This document shows positions 43,999 through 52,000 of a DNA stretch of 64,000 bases, in pieces. The notes under the pieces are model-generated. The model did no database searches. It was not told the origin of the DNA and saw only the letters and a program-made list of their open reading frames with translations. Origin of the DNA: Bradyrhizobium huanghuaihaiense. GTDB lineage: Bacteria; Pseudomonadota; Alphaproteobacteria; Rhizobiales; Xanthobacteraceae. Where the stretch lies: assembly GCF_007830635.1 (NCBI RefSeq), contig NZ_VLLA01000014.1, forward strand, positions 125,083 through 189,082, read 5' to 3'. Positions within the stretch are counted from its first letter, which is position 1. Each line of letters opens with the position of its first letter. The position numbers were made by a program, and so were the translations under genes.

Positions 43999-45138
43999 AT
44001 GAATTCGAGAGAGTTGCTCCCTGGCCAGCAGGACGCGACCGATCTGCCCGCAAACCAGGTGCAGTTTGCGCTGGTGATTTCGCGCATGCTGGAGACGGTG
44101 AAGGACGACGCGGACGCGAGGCGGCAGATGGTCTACGACCTTGCCCGCTACAAGCTCCAGGAGCAGTTCACCTACGCCGACGCCAGAAACATCGACCAGA
44201 TGAAGCGCGCGCTCGAGATCGCAATCGAGGAGGTCGAAAAATTCTCGCGTGACGATGCGCCGCTGGAGCGCCTGCCGTCGCAACAACTCGCCTCGTCCAA
44301 GGAGGCCGGCGGTCTTCTGGTGTCCGGCGATGCGACCGTTTTGCCATCGGGCGTCGGCAGGCCGCGCAGCCAGCTGCCTGCGATCTCGGGCCCGCTTCTG
44401 CCAGTGATCAAGCGCACGGCGGCCATCCTGCTTGCGGTCAGCGCAGTCATCCTGATCGTTTCGCAGCGGGACAATATCGCAGCGCTGCGCCGGCTGATCA
44501 CGTCCCAGCCTGCGGAGATCGCGCTGGTCGCACCCAAGCCGGAGACGACGATCGCGGTCGCCAAGCCGGAGATGGTGACGCCCGCCGCACCTGCCCCGAC
44601 GCGCGTGCTGCCCACCGACTACGGCATCTACGCCCTGATCGACGACAAGTCGCTGGTGGAGCTATCCGCGACCGGCGTGATGGCGCCCGACATGCGGATT
44701 GCGATTTCACCGGAGTTCAAGAAGCCCGATCGGCCGCACCTGCCGAACGGCCGCGTCAAGTTCATCGTCTTCCGCCGCGATGTCGCAAACGCCATTCCCG
44801 AACGCGTCGAGGTTCGGGTCGTGGCGAAGATCGCCAGGGAGTTTTCCAGCGATGCCGCCGGCAAGGCGCTCGGTGGCGGAGACGATGTCGGGGTGATCCG
44901 CAACTTCTCCTATCCGTTCCGGGTCTCGCCGATTCCGGGCAAGGCGGAAATGTACGAACTTCACTCCGGCGATTCAGGGCTCGATCTGGCGGCGGGGCAT
45001 TACGTCCTGAGCCTGGGATCGCAGGCCTATTATTTCCAGGTCGACGGCGAGATCACCGATCCCCGGCAGTGCCTCGAGCGGGTCGTCGCCGGCAACGGCA
45101 CCTTCTATGCGCCGTGCAAGAAGGCGCGGACGTATTGA
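43999..45138 (+). CDS. Membrane-anchored protein of unknown function (379 aa)
   Basis: The N-terminal 135 residues are cytoplasmic and helical (VQFALVISRMLETVKDDADARRQMVYDLARYKLQ). One transmembrane helix follows at 136-154 (TAAILLAVSAVILIVSQ), then a periplasmic part with a Pro/Ala linker and a C-terminal beta-type domain (SYPFRVSPIPGKAEMYELHS ... GHYVLSLGSQAYYFQVDG). No function recognised. It stands alone in its transcription unit. Confidence 0.75.
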   Translation: MNSRELLPGQQDATDLPANQVQFALVISRMLETVKDDADARRQMVYDLARYKLQEQFTYADARNIDQMKRALEIAIEEVEKFSRDDAPLERLPSQQLASSKEAGGLLVSGDATVLPSGVGRPRSQLPAISGPLLPVIKRTAAILLAVSAVILIVSQRDNIAALRRLITSQPAEIALVAPKPETTIAVAKPEMVTPAAPAPTRVLPTDYGIYALIDDKSLVELSATGVMAPDMRIAISPEFKKPDRPHLPNGRVKFIVFRRDVANAIPERVEVRVVAKIAREFSSDAAGKALGGGDDVGVIRNFSYPFRVSPIPGKAEMYELHSGDSGLDLAAGHYVLSLGSQAYYFQVDGEITDPRQCLERVVAGNGTFYAPCKKARTY

Positions 45139-45186
45139 CGGTCTCGTAGCCCGGGAGATCGAGGCACGCGCGAGCCACACTCAACT

Positions 45187-45287
45187 GTCATCGCCCGGCT
45201 TGACCGGGCGATCCAGTATTCCAGAGACAGCTCGAGGATACGGAGAAGCCGCGGCGTACTGGATTCCCCGCCTTCGCGGGGAATGAC
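45187..45287. repeat. GTCATCGCCCGG...GGGGAATGAC repeat (copy 2)
   Basis: The right half is almost identical to copy 1 at 26130-26228, while the left half has diverged (CTTGACCGGGCG instead of CGCAGGCGGGCG). Confidence 0.85.
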
Positions 45288-45337
45288 AGCGGGATGTGAG
45301 GCAACAGTTACGGCAACAACGGCGCCGCGCAGCAGCC

Positions 45338-45937
45338 CTACTGCTTCGGCGCCGGCGCCATCATCGCGCCGCCCTTCTTGGCTGCGGGCGCGGGTGCCGG
45401 CTTGGTCGCAGCGGCTTGCGCGGGCAAATATTTGGCGACGATGGCGGGATCGACCTGGGCGATGTTGGTATCGGGCAGGCGCGTCCAGGTCTCGTCCTTA
45501 CCGAGCAGCGCGATGCCGAGATAGCCGCGCAGGGTCAGGGTCTGGCCATCGGGACTGACCTTCATGTTGGCCTTCCAGATCTGGCCGTCACGCGGATTGA
45601 GCACGTTGCCGCCTTCGTACTTCAATCCCTCGCGCTTCATGTTGCGGACGAAGGAGATGCCGAGCACCGGTGCATTCTTGCGATCGTCGGTGCACTTGCT
45701 GCAGACCTCGTTCGGATCGTCGCCCGGCCGCGGGAAGGTTTTTGCGATCACACCTTCGAAGACGCCGCTGCGATCGATGAAGAGGAACCATCCCACCGTC
45801 TTGCCGTCCTCGACTTTCTGCCAGAGGCCGGCAGCCGTCGGCTCCGCGGTCTGCGCCGCAGACGGGCTCACCGCACCGACCGACAGCACGAGCGCGAGGA
45901 AGGGCAGCAGCCGAAAGCTGGAAAAGAGAGTCCGCAT
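45338..45937 (-). CDS. DUF2147 secreted protein (199 aa)
   Basis: Signal peptide MRTLFSSFRLLPFLALVLSVGAVSPSAAQ, then the DUF2147 core GLWQKVEDGKTVGWFLFIDRSGVFEGVI, CSKCTDDRKNAPVLGI and ADGQTLTLRGYLGI-like block. The CxxC in CSKC may bind metal or form a disulfide. The tail is Ala/Pro/Lys-rich. The start at 45937 has AAGG eight bases upstream; longer frames enter the 17-bp tandem repeats. Function of DUF2147 is unknown. Confidence 0.87.
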   Translation of the reverse strand: MRTLFSSFRLLPFLALVLSVGAVSPSAAQTAEPTAAGLWQKVEDGKTVGWFLFIDRSGVFEGVIAKTFPRPGDDPNEVCSKCTDDRKNAPVLGISFVRNMKREGLKYEGGNVLNPRDGQIWKANMKVSPDGQTLTLRGYLGIALLGKDETWTRLPDTNIAQVDPAIVAKYLPAQAAATKPAPAPAAKKGGAMMAPAPKQ

Positions 45938-45945
45938 TATCATCA

Positions 45946-46011
45946 CCTTGCTGAGCCAATCGCCTTGCTGAGCCAATTGCCTTGCTAAGCCAAGACTTTG
46001 TCAAGCCAAGA
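45946..46011. repeat. 17-bp tandem repeat upstream of DUF2147
   Basis: Two near-identical 17-base units (45946-45962, 45963-45979: CCTTGCTGAGCCAATCG and CCTTGCTGAGCCAATTG) are followed by a shortened third and a degenerate fourth copy. The array abuts the DUF2147 ribosome site. Confidence 0.8.
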
Positions 46012-46111
46012 CTATCCTAAAGCCAAGTCCGGAATGGCCGCACACTACGGCGATTTCGCGAACGGTTCCAGCACCAGAAACATGGGGCATCGCCGCCCCG
46101 CCCCTTCGCCG

Positions 46112-47140
46112 TCAGTTGACTCCGAGCTTCTTTTGCAGGCTGGAGGACGAGGTCGTGTATTGGAACACGAGCCGCTTCTCCGGATAGACATAACGATGGG
46201 CTTTTTGCGACATCAGTGCGCCCTCGTGGAAGCCGCACAGGATCAGCTTGATCTTGCCGGGGTAAGTGTTGATGTCGCCGATGGCGAAGATGCCCGGCAC
46301 ATTGGTCTCGAACGCTGACGTCTCGACCGGCACGAGGTTGTTCTCGAGCGCAATACCCCAGTTCGCGACCGGACCGAGCTTCATGGTCAGCCCGAAGAAC
46401 GGCAGCATGGTGTCGCAGTCGACCTCGGTGATGCTGTTGTCGTTGCCCTTCACGGTCGCACCGGTGAGCTTGCCGTCGGCGCCTGAGAGCGCGGTGACCT
46501 GGCCGAGCCGCAGATCCATCTTGCCGCCGGCGACCAGCGCGCGCATCTGCTCGACGCTGTGAGGCGCTGCGCGAAACTCGTCGCGCCGGTGCAAGAGCGT
46601 GATGCGCTTGGCGAGCGGATGCAGATTGAGCGTCCAGTCGAGCGCGGAATCTCCGCCGCCGACGATCAGCACGCTCTTGTCGCGGAACGTCTCCATCTTG
46701 CGCACGGCGTAGTGCACCGAGGTGCCCTCGTAGGCCTCGATCCCCGGCACTGGCGGACGCTTGGGCTGGAACGAGCCGCCGCCGGCCGCGATCACCAACA
46801 CCTTGCATTCGAACACCTTGCCGGCATCCGTGGTGCAGCGAAACGCGGGATCGCCGATCTTCTCCACCGTCTCGATCATCTCGCCGAGATGGAAGGTCGG
46901 ATGGAACGGCTTGATCTGTTCCATCAGCGCGTCGGTGAGTCCCTGCCCCGAGACCTGCGGAATGCCGGGAATGTCGTAGATCGGCTTTTCCGGATAGAGC
47001 TCGGCGCACTGGCCGCCGACCTTGTCGAGGATGTCGACGAAGTGCGCCTTCATGTCGAGAAGGCCGAGCTCGAAGGCGGCGAACAGACCGCAGGGGCCGG
47101 CGCCAATAATCAGCACATCGGTTTTGATCACGTCGCTCAT
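46112..47140 (-). CDS. Ferredoxin--NADP+ reductase, thioredoxin-reductase-like (342 aa)
   Basis: FAD motif LIIGAGPCGLFAAFELG and NADPH motif VLIVGGGDSALDWTL are complete, with IFAIGDINTYPG near the C-terminus. The CxxC redox pair of thioredoxin reductase is absent, which marks the YumC/FNR group. It should pass electrons from NADPH to ferredoxin. A [2Fe-2S] ferredoxin gene lies about 670 bases away on the same strand, a plausible partner. Confidence 0.93.
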   Translation of the reverse strand: MSDVIKTDVLIIGAGPCGLFAAFELGLLDMKAHFVDILDKVGGQCAELYPEKPIYDIPGIPQVSGQGLTDALMEQIKPFHPTFHLGEMIETVEKIGDPAFRCTTDAGKVFECKVLVIAAGGGSFQPKRPPVPGIEAYEGTSVHYAVRKMETFRDKSVLIVGGGDSALDWTLNLHPLAKRITLLHRRDEFRAAPHSVEQMRALVAGGKMDLRLGQVTALSGADGKLTGATVKGNDNSITEVDCDTMLPFFGLTMKLGPVANWGIALENNLVPVETSAFETNVPGIFAIGDINTYPGKIKLILCGFHEGALMSQKAHRYVYPEKRLVFQYTTSSSSLQKKLGVN

Positions 47141-47322
47141 GTCGTCTCTTTATCGGTCGTTATCGGTTGGACGGCGCCCGTTGGGCAGAGGTGACCCTGC
47201 CTGTCTAGCCAACGGGGATGGATCAGGGAAGGCATAAAAGCGGGAGCGCCCCGCAAGCACGCCCACTTGCCGGGCCAAAATAACTGGGCTGTAACGAGGC
47301 TGGATATGACGGAGATCAATCG

Positions 47323-47790
47323 GTGAACGCACCAGCCCGCCTCGACACGACGCCGCGCCTGGAGGACTTCCCTTTTCGCCTAAGCGACAACGTCCGCTTC
47401 GGCGATCTCGACCCGAACCAGCACGTCAACAACGCGGTCTATGCCACCTATTTCGAGACCGGCCGTGTCACGCTGATGAAGCTTCCCGAATACGGGCTGA
47501 CCCCGCCCGGCCTCGCCTGGATCATGGTGCGGCTCGACATGCATTTCCGCGCCGAGCTGCACTGGCCGAACACGATCGAGCTCGGCCTCGGCGTCGTGAA
47601 GCTCGGACGAACGTCCGTGACCTTCGAGCAGGTCGTGTTTTCGAACGGGAAGTGCGTTGCGTCAGCGACGTCCGTCGGCGTGCTGCTCGACGAGGCGACG
47701 CGGCGACCGGCGCCGCTGACCGCAGAGGTGATCGAGAAGTTCAGACCCTGGCACAAGCGCGGCATCGAGGTCGCGCCGCCGAGCACCTAG
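47323..47790 (+). CDS. Acyl-CoA thioesterase, hotdog fold (155 aa)
   Basis: A 4HBT-type thioesterase: RFGDLDPNQHVNNAVYATYFETGRV holds the catalytic Asp and the conserved HVNN. Substrate is an acyl-CoA of unknown chain. The start is GTG at 47323, with GGAG upstream. It lies between the FNR and ferredoxin genes but on the opposite strand. Confidence 0.89.
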   Translation: MNAPARLDTTPRLEDFPFRLSDNVRFGDLDPNQHVNNAVYATYFETGRVTLMKLPEYGLTPPGLAWIMVRLDMHFRAELHWPNTIELGLGVVKLGRTSVTFEQVVFSNGKCVASATSVGVLLDEATRRPAPLTAEVIEKFRPWHKRGIEVAPPST

Positions 47791-47806
47791 TAATATCGAG
47801 GGACGA

Positions 47807-48127
47807 TCAGGCCTGACGTTCCGGCGTCGCCACGACCAGCCCGTCGAGATCGTCGCTCACCTTGATCTGGCAGGACAGGCGCGAGTTCGGGCGCACGTCG
47901 AAGCCGAAATCGAGCATGTCCTCTTCCATCGGCGTCGGGCTGCCGACCTTCTCGCGCCAGGCTTCGTCGACATAGACATGGCAGGTCGCGCAGGCACAGG
48001 CGCCGCCGCATTCGGCTTCGATGCCGGGGATGCTGTTGCGGATGGCGGCTTCCATCACGGTCGCGCCGTTCTCGATTTCCACCGTGCGGGTTTCGCCCTT
48101 GTGGTCGACAAAGTGAATCTTGGCCAT
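47807..48127 (-). CDS. [2Fe-2S] ferredoxin, adrenodoxin type (106 aa)
   Basis: Cysteines at 40, 46, 49 (CGGACACATC, C-x5-C-x2-C) and 86 (SRLSCQIKV) are the four iron-sulfur ligands. The acidic face EEDMLDFGF is typical of P450- or reductase-binding ferredoxins. The start at 48127 gives normal length; an upstream extension is rejected. No P450 is nearby, so the acceptor is open. Confidence 0.93.
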   Translation of the reverse strand: MAKIHFVDHKGETRTVEIENGATVMEAAIRNSIPGIEAECGGACACATCHVYVDEAWREKVGSPTPMEEDMLDFGFDVRPNSRLSCQIKVSDDLDGLVVATPERQA

Positions 48128-48205
48128 GTGTGCTCGTGCTGCCGCGATGTTGGGAATGAAGGAGGGTCCGGGCTGTCCTATAACGGGTCGGTTAGCCCGG
48201 CGCCA

Positions 48206-48268
48206 TAGCGTTTTCGAGCGGCGTGGATCCCGCATCGCGCGCAGAAAACGCGTCAAATCAAACGGCTA
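48206..48268. repeat. GCGTTTTCGAGCG dispersed repeat (copy 2, short)
   Basis: Matches the left half and the AGAAAACGCGTC block of the repeat at 17672-17774 but lacks its hairpin. Confidence 0.65.
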
Positions 48269-48299
48269 GTGCGCAGGCCCCATATTCGTGGGGGCCGCC

Positions 48300-48674
48300 C
48301 TAGTGCTTCAGGATCGCCGCGATCGCGGCGCGGACCTCGGCCACCGCCTCTTTCAGTGCGGCAAGCGCATGCGATCGGTTGTGGCCGGTCCGGACCGCCG
48401 TCTCGAGGCTGGCGGCAGCATCGGCCACCGCAAAGGCGCCGATCCCGCGGGCCGAGCCCTTCAGCGTGTGCGCGAGCGCACCGGTCTCGGCCGGCAGCGC
48501 CGCCATTGCGGCGAGCAGGCGGACGGCCTGCTCGGCGAACATCGCGAGCACTTCCTGTTCCAGTTCAGTGTCGCCGAGCGTCATCCGGGAGAGGTGGTCG
48601 AGATCGAGCGGGCTGTCGATGGGCGCAAGCGGGGGCGAGGGCATCCAGTCCATCCGTTGCAGTTCAGGCGTCAT
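48300..48674 (-). CDS. Histidine phosphotransfer (Hpt) protein (124 aa)
   Basis: An all-helical Hpt domain with AHTLKGSARGIGAF, whose phospho-acceptor His69 is followed by the conserved K-G-S. It relays phosphate between hybrid kinases and response regulators. The N-terminal 25 residues are Pro-rich. No kinase or regulator gene is adjacent, so it is an orphan relay. Confidence 0.88.
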   Translation of the reverse strand: MTPELQRMDWMPSPPLAPIDSPLDLDHLSRMTLGDTELEQEVLAMFAEQAVRLLAAMAALPAETGALAHTLKGSARGIGAFAVADAAASLETAVRTGHNRSHALAALKEAVAEVRAAIAAILKH

Positions 48675-49071
48675 GGCGCTGGCCCCGGCATCGCGCGGTG
48701 GTTCCGCCGGTCAGGCGGTACGGTTCGCCCCAGCCAAGCACGGAAATGGTTAACGAAATGTTTGGACTTATTTACGCAATTCCGCCCGTTTATTGACGAA
48801 AAGTCGCCGCAATTGACCGGGTTCCGTGGAGAATTTCATTTATTGCTAAGGCGTTACGGCCCGATCCTGTTAACGATGATTAAGATTGTCTTAATCGCGG
48901 GCATTTCATTCGCGACGCTCTGCCAATAGGATGTTGCGGAAATTGGCGGACAAGCCGTCCGGGTGGGGACGGCTCGGAGATCCGCATAAGCGGCATGATC
49001 CGGTCTGTGGGCTTGCGTAGCGCGCAGGGCTCGCGGGGGGCGTGTACAAGTAACGAGGGCTCGGACTGAAC
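48675..49071. promoter_or_regulatory. 397-base divergent control region with a TTAA-N7-TTAA motif
   Basis: This AT-rich region separates the Hpt gene (minus) from the 1905-residue protein (plus) and contains no gene. TTAA-N7-TTAA is at 48880-48894. A half-matching TTAA lies near 48750. The weak Shine-Dalgarno before 49072 is ACGAGGGC. Confidence 0.5.
48880..48894. promoter_or_regulatory. Candidate CtrA-binding site
   Basis: TTAA (48880-48883), a 7-base spacer and TTAA (48891-48894) match the CtrA core; the flanking base is T rather than the consensus C. The sequence is also palindromic (TTAAGA...TCTTAA), so another regulator is possible. Confidence 0.45.
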
Positions 49072-52000
49072 ATGGCGAACACTCCCAAGAAGGTCAAAGA
49101 CCCCACAGAAGTTGCGCTTTCTGCGATCCAGGAAGCCCTGAACATCAGCGACACGGCTGCGGACACCAGCCGCAACGCCTCGATGCGGGGCGAAACGACG
49201 TCTCAGGTGACGCCTCCGGCACCCCCGGTCTTCGACGAGCCGAGCTTCGAGCCGCGCCCCGCCGCCAACGAACGGGCGACCGTGTTCGACCCGGTCGAGG
49301 AGCCGCGCACCACGCGCCGCGCCGCCAACGACGACCGCGAGACCATCGGCCAGCTGCTCCAGGCGCTGCAGAAGGGCCGCCCTGCCCGCAGCGTCTACAC
49401 CTTCGCCACCATCTTCGCCGGCGTCTGGCTCGCCGCCTGCGCCGCGCTGACGGTCGGCTTCCTGCCCTCGATCCAGGCCGCCATGGGCCAGAGCGGCGGC
49501 GTGCTGGTCATCGCCGGCCTGATCGCGATGTTCTTCGCGCCGATCATGCTGTTCTACTTCCTGGCGAGCCTCGTCTGGCGCGGCCAGGAAATGCGCATGA
49601 TCGCGCAGGCGATGGCGCAGGTCGCGATCCGCTTCTCCGAGCCCGAAGGCTCGGCCTCCGATTCCATGGTCACCGTCGGCCAGGCCATCCGCCGCGAGGT
49701 CGCGGCGATGGGCGACGGCATCGAGCGCGCGATCGCGCGCGCCGGCGAGCTCGAGACGCTGGTCGCCAACGAGGTCGCCGCGCTGGAGCGCGCCTATAGC
49801 GACAACGAAGTGCGCATCCGCGCCCTGCTCCAGGACATCGCGCATCAGCGCGACAATCTGGTCGGCCAGGCCGAGCAGGTCCGCAGCGCCATCTCCGGCG
49901 TGCAGATCGATCTGCGCCACGACATCGCGCTGATCTCGGACGCGATCGCCTCGCGCGTCGACGAGGTCGCCAAGTCCATCACCGGCGCGCTCGAAGAGCG
50001 CGGCGCCCACATTACCAGCGCCTTGAGCAATGCCGGCGACAACATGATCCTGGCGCTCGGCGAGCGCGGCGGCGACCTGCTCGACCGCCTCGAGGAAGCC
50101 AGCAACGAGACCACGCGCGCCGTGCTCGACGCCAGCGAGCGGCTGACCACCAGCCTCAACTTCAAGACCGGCCACGTCCACGACGAGTTCGTCGACCTCG
50201 CCGACCGCGTCCACGAGATGCTGAACGAGCGCATCGACCGCATCACCGGCGAGTTCGAGCAGCGCTCCGCCGCGATCGTCGACGGCATCTCCGAGCGTAC
50301 CGAGCAGGTGCACGACAGCTTGAAGAACTCGTCGGACTCGCTGCTGCTCGAGCTCGAGCTGCGCTCCAACGACATCTCCGCCAAGATCGACGACGCCGGC
50401 AGCCGCCTCGCCAACCAGATCATGACGAGCGGCGACAAGGCGAGCGAGGCGCTCGACGCCACCGTCAACACCCTCGTCGCCAAGGTCGTGAGCCAGACCG
50501 AGACCGCGCACGACTCGCTGTCGCTGCAGATGAGCGCCTTCGACGAGCTGGTGAAGAACCAGGGCACCGAGCTGGTCGAGAAGTTCGCCCGCGACTCCGG
50601 CACGCTGGGCGCACTGATCACCCGCCACATCTCCGAGTTCGACCGCACCGTGAAGACGTTCGGCGGCGAGATCGTCGAGCGCATGGGCCAGCGCACGCAG
50701 GACATCCATGAGTCGCTGAAGACCTATGTCGACAATTTCGACACCCGCTTCACCTCCAACGGCGGCGAGATCACGGCCGTGCTCGACCAGCGCCTGGTGC
50801 AGTTCGAGAACACGATCGGCGAACGCGTCAACCATCTCGATGCCTCGCTGAACGGCAAGATCGCCGGTCTCGACGGTACGATCGAGGGCCACATCAAGAC
50901 CTTCGACGAGCAGCTCGTCGGCCGCGTCGCCACGCTCGAACAGTCGTTCGACAGCCGCGCGAAGTCGATGACCGAGACCATCGACGGCCGCCTCAACACG
51001 CTCGCGACGTCGCTCACCGACGGTGCCGCGCAGGCAATCCAGTCGATCGACTCCCGCCTCACCCACCTCACGTTGTCGCTCACCGACGGCGCTTCGCACG
51101 CCATCGAGACGATCGATTCGCGCCTCAACCACCTCACGAGCTCGCTGACCGATGGTGCGTCGCAGACCATCCAGTCGATCGACTCCCGCCTGACCCACCT
51201 CACGACGACGCTGACGGGCGGCGCGGCGCAGGCGCTCGAATCCATCGACTCCCGCCTCACCTACCTCACCACCGCCGTCACCAACGGCGCCTCGCAGGCC
51301 GTGCAGTCGATCGACACGCGCCTCACGCTGCTGACCTCGACGCTCACCGACGGCACCGCACAGGCGATCGAGGCGGTCGACCGCCGCATCACCGGCGTCA
51401 CCGAGATCATCGACGGCCGCAGCACGCACCTGACCGACACGGTCACGGCGCGCTTCCAGGACATCCAGCAGGCCATCGAGACCAAGGTCGGCTCGGTCGC
51501 GAGCGACATCGACGTGCGCGTGGCGCAGTTCGAGGACCTGCTCGGCTCGCGCGTCGAGGCCGTCGCCGGCCGCATCGAGAGCAGCGGCCGCCAGGCCAGC
51601 GAGGACATGATGTCCCGCGCCGAGATGATCTCGACCGCGATCCGCTCGCATGTCGAGGACGCCGAGCGCTCGCTCACCAACCTCGTCGTCAACACCAGCG
51701 AGACGATCCAGACCGGTGCGCGCACCGCCCAGCAGTCGCTGATGACGGTCTCCTCGGACGTCAACGCCCAGCTCAAGATGACCTCGACCGAGGTCGAGCG
51801 CGCGCTGACCGCGGTCGGCACCGGCGCCGCCAACTCGATCCTGAGCAGCGCCCGCGAGGCGCAGTCGACCCTGGTCGCGGCGTCCGGCGATGCCTCCAAC
51901 CAGATCAAGGGGCTTGCGGCCGACGTCGAACGCACGCTGTCGGCGGCCGGTTCTGCCACCGCAGCCTCGATCCTGGCCGGCGCCCGCGAGGTGCAGACCA

